A stretch of DNA of 64,000 bases. Origin: Octadecabacter ascidiaceicola (lineage in GTDB: Bacteria > Pseudomonadota > Alphaproteobacteria > Rhodobacterales > Rhodobacteraceae). The notes beneath the pieces are model-generated. The model did not search any database, was not told where the DNA came from, and was given only the letters and a program-made list of their open reading frames with translations. A program made the translations under genes and the position numbers. Position 1 is the first letter of the stretch, and every line of letters begins with the position of its first letter. This document shows, piece after piece, positions 51,526 to 61,022 of the stretch. The stretch covers positions 310,001-374,000 of the forward strand of contig NZ_FXYD01000002.1 of NCBI RefSeq assembly GCF_900185015.1, read 5' to 3'.

Positions 51526-52977
51526 ATGTTAGACGTACGCCCCGTTGGATATGTGATCGGCCTGTTGGTCGCGGCCCTTGGGGTCACGATGTTCGCGCCT
51601 TTGCTGGCCGACTTGGTGTCGGGCAATGGCCATTGGCCCGTTTTCCTTGAAAGCGCTGTGATTACCATTCTGGTAGGTGGGCTTGTGTCTTTGTCGTGCC
51701 AGAACGGCATTTCCTCGGGCCTTAGCATTCGCCAAACTTTCCTTTTGACCACGCTGGTCTGGCTGGCGCTGCCGTTGTTCGGCTCATTGCCGTTCATGTT
51801 GGGCGGGTCCGAACTGAATTTTACCGATGCCTTCTTTGAGGCGATGTCGGGGCTAACGACCACTGGCTCAACCGTCATCACAGGTATTGAGAACCTTCCC
51901 GAGGGGCTGAAGCTGTGGCGCGGTGTGCTGCAGTGGCTTGGCGGGATTGGTATTATTGTTGTGGCGATGGTTTTTCTGCCAGAACTGCGCGTTGGAGGTA
52001 TGCAGATCTTCCGAAGCGAAGGTTTTGATACCATGGGTAAAATCTTGCCCCGCGCCACCGAGATTTCATCGCGCATTTCGGTTATTTATGTTGGCCTGAC
52101 GATGGCCTGCACGATCACCTATTCGGTTATGGGCATGAACAACTTTGATGCGTTCATCCATGCCATGACCACGATCGCGACGGGCGGTTTTGCCAATTAT
52201 GATGCTTCTTTCGGGCGGTTTGGGGCTGGGGTTGAATATGCCAGCGTTGTTTTCATGTTGCTCGCGGCATTGCCGTTCGTTCGCTACGTTCAGCTGATCT
52301 CCGGCGGCGGCGCGATGCCGCTGTTCAAAGACAGCCAAATCCGTACGTTTTTCATCGTTGCATTCACGTTAGTCGCAGTCCTTGCGCTTTGGCAGTGGTC
52401 GCACAGTGCACGTATGAACGAGACCACATTTCGCCAATCGTTGTTCAATGTCGTTTCGATCCTGACGGGGACGGGATATGCGAGCGCGGATTACATGCAG
52501 TGGGGCCCGTTCGCCGTTACGATGTTCTTCTTCATTGGCCTGATCGGTGGCTGCGCGGGATCGACAGCGTGCAGCGTGAAAATCTTCCGCTACCAACTGC
52601 TATTCACATCAATCAAAGCGCAAATTCGGCGCATCCATTCCCCAAACGGCATATTCACACCGCGCTATCAGGGGCGCGCAGTTGGTGACGACGTTCTAAG
52701 CTCGGTTATGGCGTTCTTTGTGGCGTTCATGGTTGCGATTGGCGTGGTTGGTGTCGCCTTGGCGTTTACGGGCTTGGATTTCATTACATCGATTTCCGGC
52801 GCGGCAACGGCACTGGCAAACGTAGGGCCAGGGCTTGGTAATGAAATCGGCCCTGCGGGCAGTTTCGCGGGGCTGAACGATACCGCTAAATGGATACTCG
52901 CAATCGCGATGCTTGTGGGACGGCTTGAGATCATGGCCGTCTTTACCATCATCAGCTGGCACTTCTGGAGGGACTAA
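51526..52977 (+). CDS. trkH: TrkH family potassium uptake protein
   Basis: A 483-residue membrane protein with the four pore-loop repeats of Trk/Ktr systems. GLTTTGSTVIT near residue 110 and FATIGGCAGSTACSVKIFRYQLLF-like parts are visible. The NAD-binding TrkA partner is not in this window. The predicted role is potassium uptake. The pseudogene for a TPP enzyme starts two bases downstream. Confidence 0.93.
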   Translation: MLDVRPVGYVIGLLVAALGVTMFAPLLADLVSGNGHWPVFLESAVITILVGGLVSLSCQNGISSGLSIRQTFLLTTLVWLALPLFGSLPFMLGGSELNFTDAFFEAMSGLTTTGSTVITGIENLPEGLKLWRGVLQWLGGIGIIVVAMVFLPELRVGGMQIFRSEGFDTMGKILPRATEISSRISVIYVGLTMACTITYSVMGMNNFDAFIHAMTTIATGGFANYDASFGRFGAGVEYASVVFMLLAALPFVRYVQLISGGGAMPLFKDSQIRTFFIVAFTLVAVLALWQWSHSARMNETTFRQSLFNVVSILTGTGYASADYMQWGPFAVTMFFFIGLIGGCAGSTACSVKIFRYQLLFTSIKAQIRRIHSPNGIFTPRYQGRAVGDDVLSSVMAFFVAFMVAIGVVGVALAFTGLDFITSISGAATALANVGPGLGNEIGPAGSFAGLNDTAKWILAIAMLVGRLEIMAVFTIISWHFWRD

Positions 52978-52979
52978 GC

Positions 52980-54563
52980 ATGACGGCACGACCCTTGGGC
53001 GCGCAAATATCGCACATGCTGAAAGATCGTGGTGTTGATGTGACTTTCGGCATTCCCGGCGTGCACAATCAAGAAATGTAACGCGGTATCGAAGAGGCCG
53101 GCATCACCCATGTACTTGCACGCCACGAACAGGGCGCAGGGTTTATGGCCGATGGATACGCGCGCGCAACGGGTGGTTTCGGGGTGTGTTACGTCATCAT
53201 AGGGCCGGGTTTGTGCAACATCATGACCCCGCTTGGTCAGGCCTATTCGGACAGCGTTTCTGTTCTGTGCCTTTCTAGCTGTCTGGATGATACCGTGGAC
53301 CGTAAGGGGCAGCTTCACCAGATGAAAGACCAAGAAGGCGCGGCGGCGACTGTTTGTGATTGGTCCGAAACGGCAGCGGATGCCAAGACGACCTACCGTT
53401 TGATCGACCGCGCCATAGCGGACTTTGCGTGCGGCGATCCACGGCCCAAGAATATATCGGTGCCAATTGCGGCGCTGGAGGGCACAGCAGAGCCCCATGA
53501 CGGGAAGCCCCTGCCAGCGGGTTCGAGGGGCTGCCGTTTAAGGCTGACCTAGTAGTCGTCGCTGCTTCCCTTCGCGCCGCGAAGAAACCTTTAATTGTCC
53601 TCGGTGGCGGGGCGAAAGGCGCGGCCGACTGGCTCATCGGCTTGTTAGAGCGGACCAATGCGGCCACATTTTGCACCTTCGCCGGGCGTGGGATTGTGCC
53701 GCTCGACTACCCACTGCATTTTGGCCCCTTTCTGACGCGTCCGGATAGTGCCCGTGTTATCGGCGAGGCTGATTTGGTTCTCGTGATCGGATCGCAACTG
53801 GCCGAAGTTGTCATCTGGCGCGAACATCTGGGTCACACAGCGGAAATGATCCGCGTGGACACGAGCCAAGAGGCGCTGACCACGGATGTGGGTGCCACCA
53901 AGAGTATATTGGCTGATGCGGCGTGTTTCGTGGGCTTGTTGGCTCTGGAACTTGGTGATGCAACTCAAGCCTCGGATTGGACCGCAAATACTATCGCTAA
54001 GACCCGCGTAAAGTGGCGCAGTGAAGTAGGCGCGGAGTTCCCAAACATTCTGCCGATCATGGATGCCCTGCGCGATGCGATGCCAGATGACGCGATGATC
54101 TATTCGGAGATGACCCAATTCGCCTACGCGGCGAAAGAGGTCTGGGACATGCCGCGCCCGGGCCATTGGCACCATCCGTCTGGCTTTGGCTCCTTGGGCT
54201 ATGCGCTGCCTGCCTCCATCGGTGGTGCTGTGGCGTGGGCTGCCGACCCTGTGCATCCACGGGGACTATGGCATCCAATACACGATTGCTGAATTGGCAA
54301 CCGCTGTGGAGCTTGGCCTGTCTTTGCCGATCATCCTTTGGGACAACGGCAAGCTGGGAGCAATCGAGGACAGCATGGTCGCCGCACAAATCGCGCCCAA
54401 TTCAGTGATCCAGCGCAATCCTGACTTCATGGCGCTCGCTACAGCGTACGGCGCGAGGGCGTCTCAGCCAGAGACGCTTGCCGAGATCGCACCCGCTTTA
54501 GACGCCGCGTTTAAAGCGGATGTGCCGACAATTATCCGTTTAACACCTGCCTTGGCAGTTTGA
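52980..54563 (+). pseudogene. Decayed thiamine-diphosphate decarboxylase gene (AruI-like)
   Basis: The frame starts at ATG 52980 and encodes MTARPLGAQISHMLKDRG, then VTFGIPGVHNQEM. A TAA at 53079-53081 stops it after 33 codons, where the family has Tyr. The same frame continues with THVLARHEQGAGFMADGYAR (catalytic Glu kept). There is a frameshift near 53520 (one base lost) and another near 54248 (one base gained), after which CIHGDYGIQYTIAELA is readable. The parts together match 5-guanidino-2-oxopentanoate decarboxylase and related TPP enzymes. Three independent lesions show it is non-functional. Confidence 0.85.
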
Positions 54564-54568
54564 CGGAT

Positions 54569-56344
54569 TTAGTCGTTCCAGCAGCTCACGAGGACGGCCA
54601 TATCAGCGGCCATCAATGTCAAAGCTTCTGGCGTCATGTAGGCGAGGGAATCCGTGGTTGCGACGTCAATGCCAGCACCTGAAACGGACGAGATGATCTG
54701 GTCGGCATCCATCGAAAACGACACTTCGGGTGGCAAAGACTGCCCGTTTGTCTGTTCCTTCGGAAGCAACATTCCTAGAACCGCGCCACCATTGTCATAG
54801 ACTGGGCCGCCCGCATCACCGGGTTGTGCGTAAATCGACAGGCGTTTGACGTCGTCTTCGCCGTTTAACCCGCGAATGTCGGCGAGTGTGCCAAAGGTAA
54901 GGGCAGGGGTCGTCAGCACGCCACCGTATGGGAAACCTGCGACGGCAACCTCGGCCTGAAGACGCGGCACGCCAGTTTGGAATTCAGCAAAGGCAGGCGG
55001 CGCAAGGCGCGTTGATGGGCGCAGGACCGCAAGACCAAGGGTTTCATCCTGATGAACAACTGTTGCGTCATGCTCCATACCAAGTGTGATGGACGTGCAT
55101 TCGCCGATGGCTTCGATCGTTGTCAGCACTTCGCCAGACCCGTTGATATAGAAACCGGAACGGTCGCGGATCGGCTTGCGCACGGCAAGGCCCGCCACAA
55201 GATCAATAGCTTGGTCCTCGTCAGGGCGGGCAATGGCAGGGTCAAGCACACCGTCAATGGTTGTGAAGCTTGCCTGCATTTCTGCCAGCACCCGGCGGCG
55301 GCGTTCATCATCGCCTGCAGGCCAAATTAGCGTGAAGCCTTTGATCTCGTTGTTTTCAAGAACAACGGAAGTGTAGGAATGAACACTGTCGTCAAATCCT
55401 TCGATTTCAAAGCCGCGGTCACGGCGGGAACGTTCACCCGTAGGCGGAATTATCGCCAGTGTTTGCAGGATTTCATATAGCCCAAACATGCGTGTCCGAT
55501 CACCCGGTTGAGAGATCAGCAGTACCTGTGCCGCAATATCGCCGGACGCATCAAAACGTGCGAAAGGGGGCTCGTACTCAGCGAACTTCACAACGCCAGT
55601 CGGGATCTGCATTTCGACGCCGGAAGCATCATCGCGCACCAGCTGAAGGCCCATACCATCGAGAATTGAGTTGTAGGCGGCCAGAAGTTCAGCACGTTGG
55701 CCGGTTGTTAAAACACCAGTCGGCTCGTGGTTGTTGGCTTCTTGCCAAGCAACCATCGAACGACGCGTCCCGCGGCCGTAAGCACCATCAATTGCACTAT
55801 CGTAGAATCCCGCCCATTGAAGTGCTGTCTGCAGCAGACGTTTTTGGTCACGATCCAGAGCTTGCTCACTTGCTTGCGCTTCGCGGTAGGTTTCATCAGG
55901 TGTTTGGATCGGGTCTGGTTCTGGAATTGGCTCAGGCTCAACTGCGGCCACAGGCGTTTCCTCAATCGGCGTTTCAGTCGTTGTTTGCGTTTCGACCTCA
56001 ACCGGCGCAGTTGGCGTTGTTACGCCGACAGGCCAAAACTGCGTGCGAAAACGCCCACCGTCCACGATGTAGCTGTCGCTAGGGATGACACCTGCGCGGC
56101 GCAATTGGCTTAGCTGGGCGTCCGCATCAACCGGCGCATAAGGGCCAAGCGCGATACCGTACCATCCACCAGGAAGCGCGAAACCTGTAACGTCCGGCAC
56201 GCCCGCCGCAGAATATCCACGCGCCGCGTCCTGTGCGCCAGTCAACGTGCGTTGAGCTTCGACTTGAACCCAAACGCTTTGTTGAGCCGCCGCCGGTAGC
56301 GCCATAAGAATACTAACAATCAATGTGGAAAAAATACGAAGCAT
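54569..56344 (-). CDS. Secreted trypsin-like protein with peptidoglycan-binding domain, catalytic triad lost
   Basis: A 591-residue protein: signal peptide (LIVSILMALPAAAQQ), SPOR-like segment (WVQVEAQRTLTGAQDAARGY to about 110), Pro/Glu/Thr linker, peptidoglycan-binding domain (LLQTALQWAGFYDSAIDGAYGRGT near 175), and a C-terminal S1 protease-like domain near 375-560. In this last domain the His region reads LTTIEAIGEC instead of TNAHVVEGC, the Asp region reads TLGLAVL, and the Ser motif is GDAGGP instead of GDSGGP. A pseudoprotease is likely. Start 56344 is chosen as the signal peptide start. Confidence 0.8.
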   Translation of the reverse strand: MLRIFSTLIVSILMALPAAAQQSVWVQVEAQRTLTGAQDAARGYSAAGVPDVTGFALPGGWYGIALGPYAPVDADAQLSQLRRAGVIPSDSYIVDGGRFRTQFWPVGVTTPTAPVEVETQTTTETPIEETPVAAVEPEPIPEPDPIQTPDETYREAQASEQALDRDQKRLLQTALQWAGFYDSAIDGAYGRGTRRSMVAWQEANNHEPTGVLTTGQRAELLAAYNSILDGMGLQLVRDDASGVEMQIPTGVVKFAEYEPPFARFDASGDIAAQVLLISQPGDRTRMFGLYEILQTLAIIPPTGERSRRDRGFEIEGFDDSVHSYTSVVLENNEIKGFTLIWPAGDDERRRRVLAEMQASFTTIDGVLDPAIARPDEDQAIDLVAGLAVRKPIRDRSGFYINGSGEVLTTIEAIGECTSITLGMEHDATVVHQDETLGLAVLRPSTRLAPPAFAEFQTGVPRLQAEVAVAGFPYGGVLTTPALTFGTLADIRGLNGEDDVKRLSIYAQPGDAGGPVYDNGGAVLGMLLPKEQTNGQSLPPEVSFSMDADQIISSVSGAGIDVATTDSLAYMTPEALTLMAADMAVLVSCWND

Positions 56345-56499
56345 GGCTGTAAAAACGTCCCTAAAATGTCTGGCGATTGCATTCCCAATCGCGCGTACCG
56401 CGCTTTTTAACACTCTTGCGACAAAGCGCACGTGGAAAGTGTCGGGAAAGTAAGGAAATTTACCGAATTATAAGAGGATCGTATGGATTTGCGTACATT

Positions 56500-56549
56500 G
56501 ACCCTCGTCGCGCAGCAACTTATGCAAGCCCTAGCAATCCAAGAGGGTC
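56500..56549 (+). promoter_or_regulatory. Possible hairpin covering the glyQ ribosome site
   Basis: GACCCTC (56500-56506) can pair with GAGGGTC (56543-56549), the latter containing the only ribosome site (GAGGG) two bases before ATG 56552. The loop is 36 bases, so the pairing is less certain than in the compact hairpins at 5233 and 17386. Confidence 0.3.
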
Positions 56550-56551
56550 CC

Positions 56552-57487
56552 ATGGCCGATACACCACGCAGTTTCCAAGAGATTATCCTTCGTCTTCAGT
56601 CCTATTGGGCTGCTAAGGGCTGCGCATTGATGCAGCCCTACGATATGGAGGTCGGCGCGGGCACGTTTCACCCTGCCACCACGCTGCGTTCCTTGGGGGA
56701 TGTTCCTTGGGCCGCGGCCTATGTGCAGCCCTCGCGCCGCCCAACAGATGGCCGCTATGGTGAAAACCCGAACCGCTTGCAGCACTACTACCAGTTTCAG
56801 GCGTTGATTAAGCCGAGCCCACCCAACCTGCAGGAACTTTACCTCGGCTCGCTCGAAGCGATCGGTATCGACATGGAGATGCACGACATCCGCTTCGTTG
56901 AGGACGACTGGGAAAGCCCGACATTGGGGGCGTCCGGACTTGGCTGGGAAGTCTGGTGTGACGGCATGGAAGTGTCGCAATTCACTTATTTTCAACAGGT
57001 TTGTGGCCATGACTGCCACCCTGTTTCGGGCGAGCTGACTTACGGCCTCGAACGCCTTGCGATGTATGTTTTGGGCGTCGATCACGTGATGGACATGCCG
57101 TTCAACGACCCTGATGCACCGATCGCGCTGACCTATGGCGACGTTTTCAAGCAGGCGGAACAGGAATATTCGCGGTTCAACTTTGATATTGCGGACACTG
57201 ACATTCTGCTCACGCATTTTGAAGATGCGGAACGTGAATGCGCCGCGATCCTTAGCCACGAACACATAGACCCGAAGAATGGCAACAAGATCGTCATGGC
57301 GCAGCCAGCGTATGACCAGTGCATTAAGGCCAGCCATTTGTTTAACTTGCTCGATGCGCGCGGTGTGATTTCGGTCACCGAACGCCAAGCCTACATCGGA
57401 CGTGTTCGGGCATTGTCCAAACTTTGCGCCGATGCGTTCCTTCAGACGGCTGCCGGTGGTGCTGCGGCCGAAAAGGAAACCGCCTGA
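56552..57487 (+). CDS. glyQ: Glycine-tRNA ligase alpha subunit
   Basis: A 311-residue catalytic subunit of the alpha2-beta2 bacterial glycyl-tRNA synthetase. It shows [40 protein letters not shown] near the start, [24 protein letters not shown] near 54, and [21 protein letters not shown]. Start ATG 56552 matches family starts. It overlaps the FkbM gene (TGATG) and is in one operon with glyS. Confidence 0.97.
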   Translation: MADTPRSFQEIILRLQSYWAAKGCALMQPYDMEVGAGTFHPATTLRSLGDVPWAAAYVQPSRRPTDGRYGENPNRLQHYYQFQALIKPSPPNLQELYLGSLEAIGIDMEMHDIRFVEDDWESPTLGASGLGWEVWCDGMEVSQFTYFQQVCGHDCHPVSGELTYGLERLAMYVLGVDHVMDMPFNDPDAPIALTYGDVFKQAEQEYSRFNFDIADTDILLTHFEDAERECAAILSHEHIDPKNGNKIVMAQPAYDQCIKASHLFNLLDARGVISVTERQAYIGRVRALSKLCADAFLQTAAGGAAAEKETA

Positions 57488-58176
57488 TGGCTGATACCCA
57501 AAAACCCACAGTGGCTGAGCTGGAAAAGCAAATCGGCGGGCTGAAACGCCGTGTCAAACGTCAACGTATGGTCGGGTATTACAACGGCCTGTTGGACGGG
57601 TATCTTCTGTCTCTTGGCCCTGACGACATCATTGTCGACTGCGGTGCCAATGTTGGCGAAATTTCAGCGCGAATGGCCGCTTCTGGCGCGCAGGTTCATG
57701 CGTTCGAGCCCGATCCATGGACGTTTGAGCGGCTTGAACGCTCAACCAAAGATCTGGACAATGTGACATGCATTCAGGCCGGGGTTGGTGCGGAAGCGGG
57801 CGAATTCACGCTTTATCGCTCTTCCGACTGGGACGATCGTCCTAAACGTGCCTCAGTCGCGTCGTCCATTGTTGCCGACATGCGCGACGTTGACGACAGC
57901 GCTGAAGGCATTTCCGTATCGGTCATCGATTTGCCTGCGTGGCTGGAAGAAAAGATTGCCGAAGGCCATCGGATTGGTTTGGTGAAAATCGATATCGAAG
58001 GGGCGGAGCTGGACCTGATGGAAGCGATCATGGACAAAGGTTTGCCGCACAAGATCGGTCTGATCCTCGTTGAAACCCATGAAAAACAATTGCCGCAGGA
58101 GGCCGACCGATTTGCCGCGTTGCGTGAACGGGCCAAGGATTTCCCCGAAGGCAGCATTAATCTGGACTGGATTTAA
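57487..58176 (+). CDS. FkbM family methyltransferase
   Basis: A 229-residue SAM-dependent methyltransferase. Motif I is IIVDCGANVGEISARMA near residue 51, followed by VHAFEPDPWTFERLE near 74 and LVKIDIEGAELDLMEAIM near 165. The substrate is unknown. The gene overlaps the glyQ stop and precedes DUF6446 and glyS; sitting inside the glyQ-glyS operon is a conserved Rhodobacterales feature. Confidence 0.88.
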   Translation: MADTQKPTVAELEKQIGGLKRRVKRQRMVGYYNGLLDGYLLSLGPDDIIVDCGANVGEISARMAASGAQVHAFEPDPWTFERLERSTKDLDNVTCIQAGVGAEAGEFTLYRSSDWDDRPKRASVASSIVADMRDVDDSAEGISVSVIDLPAWLEEKIAEGHRIGLVKIDIEGAELDLMEAIMDKGLPHKIGLILVETHEKQLPQEADRFAALRERAKDFPEGSINLDWI

Positions 58177-58179
58177 GTT

Positions 58180-58728
58180 ATGAACGCGACGCGTCTTGCC
58201 ATCTTGGGTATCCTGATTCCTGCCTTTCTTGGCGGTGCTTTCATGTACTATAACCTCGTCTACGCTGGTTACGGGGAACTCACTCAAGAGGAAGTTGGAG
58301 AAATTCAACTGATCAGCATCGTTACCGGCGAAGCAGAGCCAATGATGTTGGATAATGTAAAGGCGATCGACACTATCGAAGACGGCGTACGGTTATCGGG
58401 GGCGATATCATTCCGTGTGTGCTTCGACGCTCCGCAAAGCCTAGCAATGTTATCGGAAACTTACGTTATCATGGACGAGCCGGTCCCTTTGACAGCGCCG
58501 TCGTGGTTTGAGTGCTTTGACGCGCAAGAAATCGGCAAAGCCTTAGAAGACGGCGAGGCCATTGCCTTCATGAGCGAAGAAAACATCAGCTACGGTGTGG
58601 ACCGCGTTGTTGCCGTTCTGCCTGACGGCCGTGGTTTCGTTTGGCACCAACTTAACGCGTGCGGGGAAGCTGTTTTTGCCGGCGATAATACCCCTGAAGA
58701 CTGCCCAGAACCGCCGGAGGATTTCTAA
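58180..58728 (+). CDS. DUF6446 family membrane-anchored protein
   Basis: A 182-residue protein with an N-terminal membrane anchor (RLAILGILIPAFLGGAFMYYNLVYAGYGEL) and an acidic periplasmic part containing four Cys (FRVCFDA, FECFDA, NACGEA and EDCPEP) that may form disulfides. It belongs to the Rhodobacterales DUF6446 family found between glyQ and glyS. Function unknown. Confidence 0.78.
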   Translation: MNATRLAILGILIPAFLGGAFMYYNLVYAGYGELTQEEVGEIQLISIVTGEAEPMMLDNVKAIDTIEDGVRLSGAISFRVCFDAPQSLAMLSETYVIMDEPVPLTAPSWFECFDAQEIGKALEDGEAIAFMSEENISYGVDRVVAVLPDGRGFVWHQLNACGEAVFAGDNTPEDCPEPPEDF

Positions 58729-60954
58729 ATGCCTGATCTGTTGATTGAACTCTTTTCCGAGGAAATCCCTGCGCGGATGCAAGCCAAAGCTGCCGCTGAT
58801 TTGCAGAAATTGGTGACCGACGGATTGGTTGAAGCGGGCCTGACCTATGCTGGTGCCGGTGCGTTTTCTACGCCCCGTCGTTTGGCGCTTTCTATCGAAG
58901 GTCTGAGTGCGGAAAGCCCCGACACACGTGAAGAACGCAAGGGGCCGAAAGTCGGCGCGCCAGACGGTGCGATTGACGGGTTTTGCCGTGGTGCAGGCGT
59001 GTCGCGTGATAGCCTCGAAATACGTGATGCAGGCAAAGGTGAAGTCTATTTCGCGGTGATCGAAAAGTCGGGCCGTAAGGCCGCGGACGTCGTCGCCGAA
59101 GTGCTTGAATCAGCGATCCGTAACTTTCCTTGGCCCAAGTCCATGCGCTGGGGGTCTGGCGCGTTGAAATGGGTGCGCCCGCTACATTCTATCGTTTGCA
59201 TCTTAACCGATGAAAGCGGCGCCACAGTCGTTCCGGTGTCTGTTGATGATATCACTGCGAGCGATGTCACGCGGGGCCACCGATTTATGGCGTCAGATGA
59301 ATTTTCTGTAACGTCTTTCGAGGATTACGAGGTGAAGTTAAAGCGCGCCAATGTTGTTTTGCGTGCTGATGAACGTGCCGATATGATCTGGTCTGAGGCA
59401 TCCAATCAAGCATTCGCGGCCGGCTTGGAATTGGTTGAAGACAAGGGGCTGCTGGCTGAGGTGTCCGGCCTCGTGGAATGGCCCGTTGTGTTGATGGGCA
59501 CTATCGCGGATGACTTTTTGTCCCTCCCACCAGAGGTGCTGACAGCCTCCATGCGCGAGCACCAAAAGTTCTTCTCGGTGAAGGATAAGACGGGTCAAGT
59601 TGTACGGTTCGTCACGGTGGCAAACCGCGAAACCAAAGACCAAGGCGCGACCATTTTGGCGGGCAACCAGAAGGTGCTGTTTGCACGTCTGTCGGACGCG
59701 AAATTCTTCTGGGAAAACGATCTGCGCGTTGCCAAAGCGGGTGGTCAGGAATGGCTCGATTCCTTGGGCAATGTGACGTTCCACAATAAGCTGGGCACCG
59801 TTGCCGAGCTGGTGGATCGTATGGCTGCGCTTTCAGGTGAGATCGCACCGGTTGTTGGAGCTGACGCGGTTGAAGCGGTTGAGGCGGCGAAGTTCGCCAA
59901 GGCCGACCTGAGTTCCGAAATGATTTATGAGTTCCCTGACCTTCAGGGTCTGATGGGCCGCTATTATGCCAAAGAAGCGGGTAAGTCCGACGCCGTAGCA
60001 TTAGCTGCGCAGGAACACTACTCACCGCTTGGCCCGTCTGATGATGTGCCAAACGCGCCGGTTTCTGTCGCTGTGGCTTTGGCCGAAAAGATCGACAAGC
60101 TGACGGGTTTTTGGGCGATTGATGAGAAACCGACAGGAAGCAAAGACCCGTTCGCGCTGCGGAGAGCGGCGTTGGGCGTTATTCGGTTGGTGTTGGAGAA
60201 TGGGCTGACGCTAAAATTGCGCAATTTGACATTGTTACCTTTGGTTTCGTTTCAAGGTAAAGTCCAAATGGATGAAAAATTTGGAGAGGTCGGGAAAGCA
60301 TATGATGGTTTGAATGATCTTGGTAAAGAAGGCTTGGCTTCAGCCGTTCTTAGTGGATTTACATCTGAAGTAATGGCGGAGACAGAAGCAGAGACGCTTA
60401 AATTTGCTGGGGAGGCTAAGGCACGTAGTGCCGACCTACTCTCCTTCTTCCATGACCGCCTTAAGGTTTACCTCAAGGACGAAGGCGTCTCTCATGATGT
60501 CATCGACGCGTCCCTTGCGATGCCGGGCAATGATGACCTGCTGTTGTTGGTGAACCGTGCCAAGGCGCTGGCTGCGTTCCTGAAAACTGATGACGGAACG
60601 AACCTGATCCAAGGGTTTAAACGTGCCAATAACATCCTGTCCCAAGCTGAGGACAAGGACGGGGTTGAGTATTCTTACGGTGCGGATGTGAAGTTCGCGG
60701 AAACTGACGAGGAAAAAGCACTGTTTAAGGCGCTGGATGCTGCGGATGCGAAGATTGCACCTGCGATGGCCGCTGAAGACTTTGCCACAGCGATGTCGAC
60801 AATGGCAGAGCTGCGTGCGCCAATTGATGCGTTTTTTGATGCGGTTCAGATCAATGCGGAAAGCGAGGTTTTGCGCCGCAATCGCCTGAATATGTTGAGC
60901 CGCATTCGTACGATCTGCCTGAGCGTGGCAGACTTGCGCAAACTTGAGGGTTAA
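58729..60954 (+). CDS. glyS: Glycine-tRNA ligase beta subunit
   Basis: A 741-residue beta subunit needed for tRNA binding. Features are PDLLIELFSEEIPARMQ at the start, SMRWGSGALKWVRPLHSIVCIL near 138, VLTASMREHQKFFSVKDKTGQVVRFVTVANRET near 267, FFWENDLRVAK near 325, YEFPDLQGLMGRYYAKEAG near 401, and KPTGSKDPFALRRAALGVIRLVLENG near 467. From about 60185 to 60430 (residues 486-567) codon usage becomes A/T rich compared with the rest, including a less conserved segment. Only the beta-subunit family signature is otherwise altered. Confidence 0.96.
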   Translation: MPDLLIELFSEEIPARMQAKAAADLQKLVTDGLVEAGLTYAGAGAFSTPRRLALSIEGLSAESPDTREERKGPKVGAPDGAIDGFCRGAGVSRDSLEIRDAGKGEVYFAVIEKSGRKAADVVAEVLESAIRNFPWPKSMRWGSGALKWVRPLHSIVCILTDESGATVVPVSVDDITASDVTRGHRFMASDEFSVTSFEDYEVKLKRANVVLRADERADMIWSEASNQAFAAGLELVEDKGLLAEVSGLVEWPVVLMGTIADDFLSLPPEVLTASMREHQKFFSVKDKTGQVVRFVTVANRETKDQGATILAGNQKVLFARLSDAKFFWENDLRVAKAGGQEWLDSLGNVTFHNKLGTVAELVDRMAALSGEIAPVVGADAVEAVEAAKFAKADLSSEMIYEFPDLQGLMGRYYAKEAGKSDAVALAAQEHYSPLGPSDDVPNAPVSVAVALAEKIDKLTGFWAIDEKPTGSKDPFALRRAALGVIRLVLENGLTLKLRNLTLLPLVSFQGKVQMDEKFGEVGKAYDGLNDLGKEGLASAVLSGFTSEVMAETEAETLKFAGEAKARSADLLSFFHDRLKVYLKDEGVSHDVIDASLAMPGNDDLLLLVNRAKALAAFLKTDDGTNLIQGFKRANNILSQAEDKDGVEYSYGADVKFAETDEEKALFKALDAADAKIAPAMAAEDFATAMSTMAELRAPIDAFFDAVQINAESEVLRRNRLNMLSRIRTICLSVADLRKLEG

Positions 60955-61022
60955 GGAAACTGTAAGGTTATCCTTGCCCTGTGAGGGCACCGCACTATGG
61001 TGTCCGCAAAGGGGATGCCGCA

